A stretch of 64,000 nt of DNA from an uncultured Oscillospiraceae bacterium (GCA_947627325.1 CANQVO010000006.1:49794-113793); one strand, 5' to 3'. Shown: positions 17,201-25,588, numbered from the stretch's first letter. Notes: generated from the sequence alone by a model not told the origin. Numbers and translations: made by a program.

Positions 17201-19182
17201 GCACCACCCCCGGCGGTTCCACTGGCGGTTCTACCGAGCCTGGCACCACCCCCGGCGGTTCTACCGAGCCTGGCGGCTCCACCGAGCCTGGCGGTTCCAC
17301 TGAGCCCGGCGGCTCTGAGGAGGAGCCCGCCAACGAGGTGACCCCCATCCCCGTGGGTACTACCACCCTCGCCAGCGAGTGGTGGGGCGGCCAGCCCAGC
17401 GGGGAGAACAGCGTCTCGAAGAATGGTTTTGTGGGGAGCGTGGGCAACAGTGACTTCTCCACCTCCAACTACGATTTGAACGGCACCAAGGTTCCGCGTG
17501 GCCACAGAGTCAAGGCTTTGGCGAGCCGCGCCCTCTATATCATCCCCGCCGCGCCCTGCACGATTACTATCCACTGCGAAGGCAAAGCCGGTCGCATCTT
17601 GGAGTTGTATTACCCCGATACCAATGCCACGGTAGTCAATAATAACTTGGTGGTTGGTGAGAACGCTGTCACCTACACCGTTTCTGAGGCTGACTTCAAG
17701 GAGGGCGGCAAGCTGTACATGACCGCCAACAACCAAGATGTCTACATCGCCGCCATCGAGGTGAGCGAGCCCACCGCTGCCGCCAGCGCTCTGGCGCTGG
17801 AGGAGGAGATCCTGCCGCTGGCCGCCACCACCACCACCGAGGTGGAGGCCAAGGAGGGCCAGGTGAAGTGGACGTCCAGCGACGACGCGGTGGCCAGCGT
17901 GGACGCCAAGGGCAATGTCAGCGCCAAGAGCGCCGGCTCCGCCACCATCACCGCCGCCTATGCCGATGACGAAAGCATCACCGCCACCTGCGACGTCACC
18001 GTCACCGACAGCACCTCTCCCGCCGCCAACTACACGGTCACCGTGAAGAACGCGGAGAACGGCACGGTCACGGCCAGCGCCACCTCCGCCAAGGAGGGCA
18101 CGCGGATCACCCTGACGGTCACGCCCGACAGCGGCTATCAGCTCAAGACCCTGACCCTGAGCGCCGGGACCCTGAGCCCGAAGGTCAGCGCCAGCACCAA
18201 GACCTATACCTTCAATATGCCCGCCTCCGACGTCACCGTCACCGCTACCTTTGAAAAGATCCCCGTCACCGTCAAAATCACCCCCACCACCATCACGGTG
18301 AACAAGCAGACCCAGCTGAAGGTCACCGTGACCCCCGCCAGCACCAAGTATGACCACGTCTACTGGGTCAGCGGGGACACCAAGTTGACCGTCACCAAAG
18401 ACGGCATGGCCACTTCCTCCACCACCGGCAACTACAATGTCACCGCCTATCTGATGGCCACCGACGCCAACGACGTGACCGCGACGGATAACATTGTGGG
18501 CCAGAAGACCCAGAGCATCCGGGTCTCCAGCAACAGCGGCAACACCTCCAGCGGCGGTGGCGGCGGTGCCGGCGGCGGTGGCGCCGCCGGCGGGTCCGGC
18601 AGCGATTCCGGCTCCGGCTCCGGCAGCGCCGCGCCCAGCTTCGTGGACGTGGCCGCCAAGGACTGGTTCGCCAGCGCCGTGAAGACCATCGCGGAGAAGG
18701 GCCTGATGAAGGGCACCGACAACACCCACTTCGCCCCCAACGTGGCCACGTCCCGGGCCATGGTGGCCACCATCCTGTACCGGCTGGACGGGGCGAAGAA
18801 GACCACCGGCCAGGTGAGCTTCGCCGACCTGGTGGCCGGCAGCTGGTATGACGAGGCCGTGCAGTGGGCCAACGCCAACGGCGTGGTCAAGGGGTACAGC
18901 GACACCCGGTTCGCCCCCGACGAGGACGTGACCCGGGAGCAGCTGGTGGTCATGCTCTACCGCTACGCCGCCCTGAAGGGGATGGACGTGTCCGGCGCGG
19001 CGGACCTGAGCGCCTTTGTTGACGGCGCCAGCGTCTCCGACTTCGCCACCCAGGCCATGGCTTGGGCCGTGAAGGTGGGGATCATCACCGGCCGCGGCAA
19101 CAACGACCTGGTTCCCCAGGGCAACGCCAGCCGGGCGGAGGTCGCCACCATGCTGGTCCGCTTTATGGACCTGATGGACTAA
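14227..19182 (+). CDS. SLH-anchored PL1-family pectate lyase
   Basis: This secreted 1651-residue enzyme should cleave polygalacturonate by beta-elimination at the cell surface. After a signal peptide (1-28) and an accessory domain, the PL1 beta-helix spans about 165-420. It shows GDGALDTKKSHYVTHSFNHF with Asp318 and Asp322 as calcium-ligand candidates, and HHNWFDHSDSRHPRVR with Arg369, Arg372 and Arg374 around the catalytic arginine position. Downstream come Cys/His units of the type ATCLKEGTKKATCTFPGCGE, a beta-rich module (about 655-795), a Gly/Ser/Thr/Pro linker, another beta module and BIG2-like repeats. Three SLH repeats form the last 180 residues. Start ATG 14227 has SD AAAGGAGG. It has its own promoter and terminator. 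Confidence 0.92.
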   Translation: MKVRTQKLLSVLCLVALVLGLLPLSAMAADTVNIYNAGGWLESAYAEWTIDKSYAGYRAYVALAGSSSWTLLDDQLVRQYPDHMRVDALGLKAGNYQIKVVPVKAGGSVTNSDDEVKEAAATTGNLAVTAHVREGYAFVKGKDENTTATGDYLIPGAYKADGTLKDNAIVVYVTNENKDTVTVSLDVEGKGAKDVTGLQNLVLAYKKSSNKVPPMAIRLIGNIDVPTNNLSGDIQSDTNNGACYMTIEGVGNDAVANGWGFTMKNTAYLELRNLGFMNSHSKEGDSIGLQQSDKHIWVHNNDVFYGDAGKDADQVKGDGALDTKKSHYVTHSFNHFWDCGKCNLQGASASDTSNYITYHHNWFDHSDSRHPRVRVATVHVYNNYYDGNAKYGVGSTTGSSVFVENNYFRACKYPMLTAMQGSDLLGNPEKGTFSREDGGTIKAYGNTIEGGQTLVPYSKDHTDFDYYDAKSRTEVVPSSVTAKKGGATYNNFDTDSDYDFYKYNVETAEEAVETVRKYAGRVQGGDFKWDFNNAVDDAKYEVDTALKAAISSYKTTLVSVGGTIDGSKVETEHTTHTWGEYEVMEEATCLKEGTKKATCTFPGCGETDTITYTGTHKYENGQCIYCGAKEGEASGTGSSGSGGSSGGSTSGVPRVLRAIDFKMTNVSDDGKKSSLAANEMEGKTQEYFHANGEVLKRNADGGDKSKIEGTAAEFFEMPKNSTDGISFTVTNAPATITVEWGSPKAGQAATLIIKGSTELYNKTESTKDVTATVTAETAGDYLVTSAAGDYAARVKSITVTETAAPHTHDWAENSTEDGWVVTRAATCGTDGIQKRVCNNTDGNCTLPLVDGKHTETETIDATGDHTWGAWSDPDENGEQTRTCKVCGEVDYQNESGGTVDPEPVEGTVTGVKLDQSKLSMKVGASAKLTATLTVETSTTEPGTTPGGSTGGSTGGSGSEGSGGGSTEPGTTPGGSTGGSGSEGSGGGSTEPGTTPGGSTGGSTEPGTTPGGSTEPGGSTEPGGSTEPGGSEEEPANEVTPIPVGTTTLASEWWGGQPSGENSVSKNGFVGSVGNSDFSTSNYDLNGTKVPRGHRVKALASRALYIIPAAPCTITIHCEGKAGRILELYYPDTNATVVNNNLVVGENAVTYTVSEADFKEGGKLYMTANNQDVYIAAIEVSEPTAAASALALEEEILPLAATTTTEVEAKEGQVKWTSSDDAVASVDAKGNVSAKSAGSATITAAYADDESITATCDVTVTDSTSPAANYTVTVKNAENGTVTASATSAKEGTRITLTVTPDSGYQLKTLTLSAGTLSPKVSASTKTYTFNMPASDVTVTATFEKIPVTVKITPTTITVNKQTQLKVTVTPASTKYDHVYWVSGDTKLTVTKDGMATSSTTGNYNVTAYLMATDANDVTATDNIVGQKTQSIRVSSNSGNTSSGGGGGAGGGGAAGGSGSDSGSGSGSAAPSFVDVAAKDWFASAVKTIAEKGLMKGTDNTHFAPNVATSRAMVATILYRLDGAKKTTGQVSFADLVAGSWYDEAVQWANANGVVKGYSDTRFAPDEDVTREQLVVMLYRYAALKGMDVSGAADLSAFVDGASVSDFATQAMAWAVKVGIITGRGNNDLVPQGNASRAEVATMLVRFMDLMD
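17038..17312 (+). repeat. tandem repeat coding a Gly/Ser/Thr/Glu/Pro linker
   Basis: In-frame units coding GSTEPGTTPGGSTGG and shorter GGSTEPGGSTEP forms repeat here within the pectate lyase gene. Near-identity of the units suggests length variation by slippage or recombination. It is a flexible spacer in the protein. Confidence 0.8.
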
Positions 19183-19212
19183 GGCGTCCGCCTGACAGCG
19201 AAACACGAGAGA

Positions 19213-19246
19213 GGCCCCACCCGGTTCGCCGGGTGGGGCCTTTTTT
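19213..19246 (+). terminator. intrinsic terminator after the pectate lyase gene
   Basis: A perfect 12-bp stem (GGCCCCACCCGG and complement) with a TTCG loop is followed by six T. Confidence 0.92.
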
Positions 19247-19317
19247 GTTTTCGCAGGGTTTTCAGGTTGGTTTCAACCGGGGGTGGTATCCTTTTGGACA
19301 GAAAGGACGTGATGCCT

Positions 19318-19992
19318 ATGGACTACCGCCACGAACTCAAGCACGAGATCAGCCCCCAGGACGCGCAAGTCCTGCGCCGGCGGCTCCGGGCGGTGGCCAA
19401 GCCCGACCCCCACGCCGCGGGCGGGCGATATTTTATCCGCAGTCTCTACTTTGACAGCCCCAACGACCGGGCCCTGCGGGAGAAGCTGGACGGGGCCGAC
19501 CGGCGGGAGAAGTTCCGCATCCGCTACTACGACCTGGATCCCAGCGTGATCCACCTGGAGAAAAAGAGCAAGCTCCACGGCCTGGGGGCCAAGCGGGCCG
19601 CCACCCTCTCCGCCGCCGAGGCCCAGGCCATCGTGGACGGGGACTTTGGGTGGATGGCCGCGGCGGACGACAGGCCCCTGGTCCAGGAGCTCTACGGCAA
19701 GATCCGGGGCCAGGGCCTCCGGCCGAAGACCATCGTGGACTACACCCGGGAGCCCTTCGTCTTCGCCCCCGGCAACGTCCGGGTCACCCTGGACTACGAC
19801 ATCCGCACCGGCCTTCGCTGTACCGACTTTCTGGACCCCCACTGCGTCACCGTCCCCGCCGGGGACGCGCCCATCATTTTGGAGGTGAAGTGGGACGCCT
19901 ATCTGCCCGACCTCATCCGGGACCTGATCCAGCTGGAGGGCCGACACGCCTCCGCCTTTTCCAAGTACGCCCAGTGCCGTCTGTACGGCTGA
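19318..19992 (+). CDS. VTC-domain (polyphosphate polymerase-like) protein
   Basis: This 224-residue cytoplasmic protein belongs to the triphosphate-tunnel/VTC group, known for yeast Vtc4, which makes polyphosphate from ATP. Basic and acidic tunnel-lining segments are visible: RHELKHEI at the start, RSLYFDSP, KFRIRYYD, HLEKKSKL, TIVDYTREPF, RVTLDYDIR and ILEVKWDAYLPDL. ATG 19318 gives the family-typical N-terminus MDYRHELK; ATG 19312 is an alternative, as the SD GAAAGGA is four bases from it and ten from 19318. It is followed after 24 bases by the DUF4956 gene and then the pectin-binding-like gene. The product made in bacteria is not established. Confidence 0.85.
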   Translation: MDYRHELKHEISPQDAQVLRRRLRAVAKPDPHAAGGRYFIRSLYFDSPNDRALREKLDGADRREKFRIRYYDLDPSVIHLEKKSKLHGLGAKRAATLSAAEAQAIVDGDFGWMAAADDRPLVQELYGKIRGQGLRPKTIVDYTREPFVFAPGNVRVTLDYDIRTGLRCTDFLDPHCVTVPAGDAPIILEVKWDAYLPDLIRDLIQLEGRHASAFSKYAQCRLYG

Positions 19993-20016
19993 TTTTACAA
20001 AAAAAGGAGCTTTTTT

Positions 20017-20688
20017 ATGACATTCAGCGATATTTTTAAGTCCAGTTTTCTGGAAAACGTCACCGGGGTCAGCATCCTGGACATGACCCTGGCCCTGGTC
20101 CTGGCCTTTGGCCTGGGGCTGTTCATCTTCCTCATCTACAAAAAGACCTTCTCCGGGGTGATGTACTCCTCCAGCTTCGCCGTCACCCTGGTGGCCCTTA
20201 CCATGATCACCACCCTGGTCATCCTGGCCGTCACCAGTAACGTGGTGCTGTCTTTGGGCATGGTGGGCGCGCTGTCCATCGTCCGCTTCCGCACCGCCAT
20301 CAAGGAGCCTTTGGACATCGCCTTCCTCTTCTGGTCCATCGCCGTGGGCATCGTGCTGGCCGCGGGGATGATCCCCCTGGCCGTCATCGGCAGTGTGGTC
20401 ATCGGCCTCATCCTGCTGGTCTTTGTCAACCGCAAGCCCCACGTCCACCCCTACATCGTGGTCCTCCAGTGCGACGGCTCGGAGAGCGAGCGGCGGGCCC
20501 GGGCGTTCCTGGACAGCCAGGTGAGCCGCTGCGCGGTCAAGAGCAAGACCGCCCAAAAGGGCGGGGTGGAGCTGGACCTGGAGGTCCGGCTGAAGGACGA
20601 CAACACCGACTTTGTCAACGCCCTGGCCGACCTGGACGGCGTGGAGAGCGCCGTGCTGGTCAGCTACAACGGCGACTATATGGGGTGA
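20017..20688 (+). CDS. DUF4956-family membrane protein
   Basis: This 223-residue protein has about four transmembrane helices in residues 20-150 and a soluble C-terminal domain (150-223) with a mixed alpha/beta look ending in VESAVLVSYNGDYMG. The motif LGMVGALSIVRFRTAIKEP between helices is the conserved family core. The family has no assigned biochemical role but travels with VTC-domain and surface-protein genes in Firmicutes, which suggests a membrane partner for the VTC protein, perhaps a channel or exporter (inference). SD AAAGGAGC lies before ATG 20017. The next gene starts four bases after its stop. Confidence 0.82.
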   Translation: MTFSDIFKSSFLENVTGVSILDMTLALVLAFGLGLFIFLIYKKTFSGVMYSSSFAVTLVALTMITTLVILAVTSNVVLSLGMVGALSIVRFRTAIKEPLDIAFLFWSIAVGIVLAAGMIPLAVIGSVVIGLILLVFVNRKPHVHPYIVVLQCDGSESERRARAFLDSQVSRCAVKSKTAQKGGVELDLEVRLKDDNTDFVNALADLDGVESAVLVSYNGDYMG

Positions 20689-20692
20689 GGCC

Positions 20693-23398
20693 ATGTCCAC
20701 CCATAAGCATATCGACCTCATCTGCGTCGTTGCCATCGTGCTGACCCTGGCCCTCACCATCCTCTTTCTGAACGGCCAGCGGCTGGGGATCCAGCCGGTG
20801 AACAACGACGACGCGGACAGCCGCTTCACCGTCAACGACCGAAACGGCGCCTGGGACGCCTCCGACGCCACCCGGATCGCCCTCTCCGGCGACGGCGGCA
20901 CGGTAACGGGCGGCGGCGCTTACCTCTACGACGGCGACGTGCACATCGTCAACGCCGGGAAATACGTCCTCTCCGGGGAACTGCTGGACGGCGGCGTTAT
21001 CATCGAGGCGGAGCAGAACGACAAGATCTGGCTCCTGCTGGACGGCGTGACCCTCCGCCGAAGCGACTCCGCCGCCATTCGGGTGGAGCAGGCGGGCAAG
21101 GTGTTCCTCACCTTGGCCGAGGGGACGGAGAACACCGTCTCCAGCGGGGCGGCGTACAGCCAGGAGGCGGTGGAGGCCGGCGTGGACGGGGCCATCTATT
21201 CCCGGGACGACCTGACCATCAACGGCGCGGGCGCGCTGACCGTCACGGCGGAGTACCAGCACGCCATCGTCTGTAACGATGACCTGGTCATCACCGGCGG
21301 CACCCTGGACCTCACCGCCGCCCAGGACGGCCTCCACGCCAACGACAGCGTCCGTATCTCTGACGCGGACATCACCATCCACGCCGGGGACGACGGCGTT
21401 ACCGTCTCCAACGACGACGAGACGGCCTATTTCTATATGGAGTCCGGCTCCCTCACCATCCCCGCCTGCTATGAGGGGATCGAGGCCGTGGACCTCACCG
21501 TCGCCGGGGGCAAGATCGACATTACCCCCACCGACGACGGCCTGAACGCCAACGGCCAGGGGCAAAACGCCATCCTCCGCGTCACCGGCGGCGACCTGCG
21601 GGTGGTCAACGCCACCGGCCGGGACGCCGACGGCCTGGACTCCAACGGCAGTATCGAGATCTCCGGGGGCAATATCTTCGTCAGCGTCAACACCGCCAGC
21701 TGCGCCCTGGACTGCGGCACGGAGACCGGCGGCACCTGCACCGTCAGCGGCGGCACCGTGATCGCCGCGGGGGGCGGCACTATGGCCGAGGGCTTCGCGG
21801 AGGACTCCCCCCAGGCTTTCGTCATGACCAGCGCCTCCGGCCAGGACGGGGCGCAGATCACCCTGACTGACAGCCAGGGCCAGGTGCTCATCTCCGAGAG
21901 CATCCCCTGCGCCTTCTCCAACCTGGTCCTCACTACGCCCCAGCTCACCCTGGGCGACGCCGTAACCCTCACCGTGGACGACTCCGCCTCCGGCGGCAGG
22001 GTGGGCGACCCCATCCCCCTCACCGTGGACAACTCCAGCACCACCGCCGCCTTCGGCCACATGGGCGGGATGCGCGGCATGGGCGGCTTCGGCGGCATGG
22101 GCGGCATGGGCAACGGCGAACTGGGCGCCCGCCCCGCCTTTGGGCAGCTCCCCGCCGACGGGCAGACGGCCACCGGGGAACTCCCCACCGATGGGCAAGC
22201 GGCTGACCAGAGCCAACTGGACGGCCAGACCTCCGGCCAAGCCCAGCCTGACGGTCAAGCGGGCAACGGCGGCGTAGGCGGCCAGTTCCCAGCGGGCATG
22301 ACCCGCCCCGACCGCGCCCAGGCAGGCGGCCAGAGCCAGGCCGACGGGCAAACACAGACATCCGGCCAGGCCCAGCCCAACACGCAAGGGTCCAACCAGC
22401 CCCAGCTTGACGACCAGACCGGCCAGACCCAGCCCGAGGTACAGACCCTGGCCTTCTCTGACGACCAGGCCCAACTGGACGGGCAAGCACCCGCCCTTCC
22501 AGACAACCAGTCTCCCGCCCTCCCGGACGGGCAAGCCCCCGGGCAAATGCCCGGCCAAGCGCCTGACGGCGCCGGGGATGACGCTTTCCCCGGCGGCCAG
22601 CCTCCGGCTTTGCCGGACGGGCAAACGCCCAATGGCGGCGGGGACGGCCAACCTCCGGCTCTCCCGGACGGTCAAGTGCCCGGCCAAATGACCGACCAAG
22701 CGTCCGGGCAGGCTCAGCCTGACGGCCAAGCGCCTGACGGGGCACTCCCGGCCGAGGGACAAACCCAGCCCAACAGCCAAACGACCGGGCAGGCGACTGA
22801 CCAGACCCAACCTGACAGCCAGAGCGGCCAACCCTCCGGCCAAGTTCAGTCGGACGGTCAAGAGGCCAATGGTGGCGGGGACAACCAGTCCTCGTCTGGC
22901 CTGACCCGCCCCGACCGCGCCCAGGCTGACGGCCAGACCCAGGCCGACGGCCAAATCGGCCAAACTTCCGGCCAGACGTCCGGCCAGGCCCGGCAGTTTG
23001 GCGCGCAGGGGTCCGGCCAGACCCAGTCCAGCGGCCAGATCCCCGCGGGCGGCCAGGTGACCGGCCAAACCCAGGACGGCCAGACCTCCGGCCAGACGAC
23101 CGGCCAGGCCCAAGCCGACGGCCAGACGCCTGACCAAGGGGCTAGCCAAGCCCAGCCCTCCGCCGACGGGCAAACCCCCGCCGACGGCGCGGCGGGGACG
23201 TGGGTCCACCCGGAGGGCGGGATGTTTGGGGACCGGGGCGGCGGCCGCTTTGGCGGCCAATTCGCCCAGGACGGCCAGGCCGCCGCCCAGGCGGCGGACA
23301 GCGGCTTTCAGATCGACGCCGTCACCGCCGCCCTGGTGGCCGCCTCCGCCCTCGTCCTGCTGGTGGGCCTACTCATCGCCTTCAAATTCAAACGCTGA
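20693..23398 (+). CDS. Cthe_2159-like polysaccharide-binding surface protein with Q/G-rich tail
   Basis: This is a 901-residue surface protein. An N-terminal membrane helix (about 7-27) is followed by a right-handed beta-helix domain (about 60-450) with family-type repeats such as GKYVLSGELLDGGVIIEA, DGLHANDSVRISDADITI and TPTDDGLNANG. This matches the Clostridium thermocellum Cthe_2159 family, which binds cellulose and polygalacturonate and has a lyase-like fold. Then come a Met/Gly-rich patch (GGMRGMGGFGGMGGMG) and nearly 400 residues of DGQ/SGQ/TGQ repeats. A C-terminal membrane helix (about 876-897) ends in KFKR. No LPXTG or SLH is present. ATG 20693 follows GGGGTGAGG. Its place in a pectinase locus supports pectin binding. 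Confidence 0.82.
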   Translation: MSTHKHIDLICVVAIVLTLALTILFLNGQRLGIQPVNNDDADSRFTVNDRNGAWDASDATRIALSGDGGTVTGGGAYLYDGDVHIVNAGKYVLSGELLDGGVIIEAEQNDKIWLLLDGVTLRRSDSAAIRVEQAGKVFLTLAEGTENTVSSGAAYSQEAVEAGVDGAIYSRDDLTINGAGALTVTAEYQHAIVCNDDLVITGGTLDLTAAQDGLHANDSVRISDADITIHAGDDGVTVSNDDETAYFYMESGSLTIPACYEGIEAVDLTVAGGKIDITPTDDGLNANGQGQNAILRVTGGDLRVVNATGRDADGLDSNGSIEISGGNIFVSVNTASCALDCGTETGGTCTVSGGTVIAAGGGTMAEGFAEDSPQAFVMTSASGQDGAQITLTDSQGQVLISESIPCAFSNLVLTTPQLTLGDAVTLTVDDSASGGRVGDPIPLTVDNSSTTAAFGHMGGMRGMGGFGGMGGMGNGELGARPAFGQLPADGQTATGELPTDGQAADQSQLDGQTSGQAQPDGQAGNGGVGGQFPAGMTRPDRAQAGGQSQADGQTQTSGQAQPNTQGSNQPQLDDQTGQTQPEVQTLAFSDDQAQLDGQAPALPDNQSPALPDGQAPGQMPGQAPDGAGDDAFPGGQPPALPDGQTPNGGGDGQPPALPDGQVPGQMTDQASGQAQPDGQAPDGALPAEGQTQPNSQTTGQATDQTQPDSQSGQPSGQVQSDGQEANGGGDNQSSSGLTRPDRAQADGQTQADGQIGQTSGQTSGQARQFGAQGSGQTQSSGQIPAGGQVTGQTQDGQTSGQTTGQAQADGQTPDQGASQAQPSADGQTPADGAAGTWVHPEGGMFGDRGGGRFGGQFAQDGQAAAQAADSGFQIDAVTAALVAASALVLLVGLLIAFKFKR
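22080..23260 (+). repeat. low-complexity Gly-Gln-Asp-Pro coding repeats
   Basis: Degenerate units coding (D/S/T)GQ followed by 3-10 variable residues make up most of the C-terminal half of the polysaccharide-binding protein gene. CCGGCCA and GACGGCC words recur densely. The product is probably an extended wall-spanning spacer. Confidence 0.75.
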
Positions 23399-23404
23399 CC
23401 CCCG

Positions 23405-23434
23405 AAAAGCGCCATGGCCTCCCATGGCGCTTTT
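23405..23434 (+). terminator. intrinsic terminator after the VTC trio
   Basis: A perfect 13-bp stem (AAAAGCGCCATGG and complement) with a CCTC loop, seven bases after the stop codon. Confidence 0.8.
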
Positions 23435-23464
23435 CTCCGCCCCCTTTCCAAACCCGGGCGGATA

Positions 23465-23760
23465 TGGTACAATGTCCGCAGAGCGAACATTGTACTGCTT
23501 GATGCCGCTTTTGCTCCCGCCCTCCGGGCGGAACCGCAAAGGATGGCAAATTATGCCATACCGCTGGCGCGGATGTGGTACAATATTCGCGCTCGGTGTG
23601 CAAAGCACACCGGTCTGCCACCGGCAGGCGCGCTTTTGCTCCGCAAAAGTGTTGGCGCGAATGTTGCACCATAGTCAAAACCGGCTTTGCCGCTTTTGCG
23701 CCGCTTTTGCAGCGCGCAAGCTACGCAGTAGCTTGCAACTATGGTATAATTTCCACACAA
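23465..23760. repeat. cluster of nested palindromes
   Basis: Inverted pairs include GTACAATGTCCGC at 23467-23479 with 23483-23495 (one mismatch) and TGGTACAATATTCGCGC at 23576-23592 with 23655-23671 (two mismatches). Small hairpins lie between them (CGGTGTG/CACACCG, CTTTTGC/GCAAAAG). Three -10-like words in GGTACAAT/GGTATAAT context occur at about 23468, 23579 and 23744. No gene is supported from 23399 to 24055. Near 23970-24040 a short open frame codes a single hydrophobic helix without a start codon and may be a gene remnant. Confidence 0.6.
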
Positions 23761-24055
23761 AAACTTGCAACTGTGTTATATCTGTGCTAACATTGATAGC
23801 GCGGATGGCACATCAACCGTTCATGGAGGCGGCATGATGGAAGGGCCGGAAAAGGAAGCGCGCCATGGGAAGGGCTGGCTATTTGGGAGGATCTATTGCA
23901 ATAAAGAGGATCAAAGGATCGTGGTCAGGCGGCCGCGAAGCGGCTTTGGCTATACGGTGATTTTGGAAACAAATGGACGTGGGTACTTAGCATTCTCGCT
24001 GTTTTTGCTCTGGTCATCCTTGTCCGTGTTTTATTCTGAAAAGGAGGGTTTTTAC

Positions 24056-25183
24056 ATGGAACGGTATTTTGGCGAGGCGACCCCGAAGCTGGGGTTTGGG
24101 CTCATGCGCCTGCCCAAGGGCCCCGACGGGAAGTACGACATGGACCAGGTCAAGGCCATGGTAGACCGCTTTCTGGCCGCCGGCTTCACCTACTTTGACA
24201 CCGCCTACGTCTACGACGGGGGGGAGTCGGAGAAGGCCGCCAAGGCCGCCCTGGTGGACCGCTACCCCCGGGACCGCTACACCCTGGCCACCAAGCTGTG
24301 CGCCTGGATGGGTCCCACCAACGCCGCCGAGGCCCGGCAGCAGTTCTACACCAGCCTGGAGCGCACCGGCGCGGGCTATTTTGACTACTACCTGCTCCAC
24401 GCCCTCCAGCGCAACAACTACCAAAAGTACGACGAATACCGCATTTGGGACTTCGTCAAGGAGCTGAAGGCCCAGGGCCTGGTGCGGCACTACGGCTTCT
24501 CCTTCCACGCCGACCCGGCGCTTTTGGACGAACTGCTCACCGCCCACCCCGACGTGGACTTCGTCCAGCTCCAGATCAACTACGCCGACTGGGACAGCCC
24601 CGGCACCGCCGCCGGGGCCTGCTACGAGATCGCCCGCCGCCACGGCAAGAGCATCGTCATCATGGAGCCGGTGAAGGGCGGGGCCCTGGCCGACCCGGCG
24701 CCCAGCGTCCGGGAGATCCTGAAAAACGCCGACCCCGACGCCTCCCTGGCCTCCTGGGCCATCCGCTACGCCGCCTCCCTGGACGGCATCATCACCGTCC
24801 TCTCCGGTATGTCCACCCTGGCGCAGATGGAGGACAACCTGTCCTTCATGGGGAACTTCCAGCCCCTGTCGGAGGCGGAACAGGCGGTCATCCGCGCCGC
24901 CCAGGCCGCCCTGCGGGGGGACGGGGCCATCCCCTGCACCGCCTGCCACTACTGCGTGGCCGGCTGCCCCCAGGGCATCCCCATCCCGGAGATCTTCTCG
25001 GTGGCCAACCACCAGCGGGGCAACGCCGCCTTCCGGGGGGTGCGGGAGTACACCATCGCCACCACCGGCAAGGGCAAGGCCTCCGACTGCATCGCCTGCG
25101 GCCAGTGCGAAAGCGCCTGCCCCCAGCACCTCAAAGTCATCGACCACCTGAAAACCTGCGCCGCCACCTTTGAGGGCAACTGA
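24056..25183 (+). CDS. aldo/keto reductase with C-terminal 4Fe-4S motifs
   Basis: This 375-residue cytoplasmic oxidoreductase has an AKR TIM barrel (about 1-290) opening with LGFGLMRLP. The catalytic-tetrad Asp and Tyr are in FDTAYVYDGG, the Lys in LATKLCAW and the active-site histidine in DYYLLHAL. The C-terminal 75 residues carry two cysteine clusters, CTACHYCVAGCPQG and CIACGQCESACPQH, for iron-sulfur centres, as in many anaerobe AKRs. ATG 24056 is preceded by AAGGAGGG; the open frame further upstream is not conserved-looking and crosses the palindrome cluster. The substrate is unknown. Reduction of uronate-derived carbonyls would suit the locus but is a guess. Confidence 0.9.
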   Translation: MERYFGEATPKLGFGLMRLPKGPDGKYDMDQVKAMVDRFLAAGFTYFDTAYVYDGGESEKAAKAALVDRYPRDRYTLATKLCAWMGPTNAAEARQQFYTSLERTGAGYFDYYLLHALQRNNYQKYDEYRIWDFVKELKAQGLVRHYGFSFHADPALLDELLTAHPDVDFVQLQINYADWDSPGTAAGACYEIARRHGKSIVIMEPVKGGALADPAPSVREILKNADPDASLASWAIRYAASLDGIITVLSGMSTLAQMEDNLSFMGNFQPLSEAEQAVIRAAQAALRGDGAIPCTACHYCVAGCPQGIPIPEIFSVANHQRGNAAFRGVREYTIATTGKGKASDCIACGQCESACPQHLKVIDHLKTCAATFEGN

Positions 25184-25276
25184 TCCCCCGGCAGGGCGGA
25201 ACAGACCACCACCGGCGCGAAACCGGCGGCCACCGCCGGAGTAGAACCAACCACCCCCACAGAGCGTAAACCCCCA

Positions 25277-25303
25277 GCGGGCCCCCACGGGGCCCGCTTT
25301 TTT
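25277..25303 (+). terminator. intrinsic terminator after the aldo/keto reductase gene
   Basis: GCGGGCCC and GGGCCCGC arms with a five-base loop are followed by six T. The rest of the gap 25184-25588 is GC-rich sequence with short repeats and no supported gene. Confidence 0.85.
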
Positions 25304-25505
25304 GCCGTCAGCCCCCGCCGGGGGCGGAGAAAACGGGGCGAAAGCGGCGGGAGCCGACGGGCGGCCGAGTAGCAACCACCGACCCGCCGGGAACGGGAAG
25401 GGCCGCCGTGGCGTATACGTCTCCGGGCGGCCACCCAGCGCGGCCACCGCAGACCCCCCGGGTGTGGGGCTGGGGCGTCCGGGCGGGGCGGGGTCCGGGC
25501 GCAAC

Positions 25506-25545
25506 AAAAGAGGGCCTGTCATCTTTCGATGACAGGCCCTCTTTT
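25506..25545. terminator. bidirectional terminator shared by converging genes
   Basis: A perfect 18-bp stem (25506-25523 and 25528-25545) with a TTTC loop has A-rich and T-rich ends that work on both strands. It serves mainly the SLH gene on the minus strand and is nearly the same as the stem at 13931. Confidence 0.88.
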
Positions 25546-25588
25546 GCTTTGCGTTACCTTGCTTGGCTAGCTGCCTTGCCTTGCGCGC

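Noticed and set aside
17038..17312. CRISPR-like array because of regular repeats
   Set aside because: The repeats are in frame within a coding sequence, have no unique spacers and code a Gly/Ser/Thr/Pro linker.
14164..19206. A 1680-codon open frame opposite the pectate lyase gene
   Set aside because: It is a shadow of the PL1 gene caused by biased codon use; it has low-complexity composition and no SD.
23765..24055. N-terminal extension of the aldo/keto reductase by about 97 residues
   Set aside because: The extension crosses the palindromic region, has no similarity to the family, and a perfect SD precedes ATG 24056.
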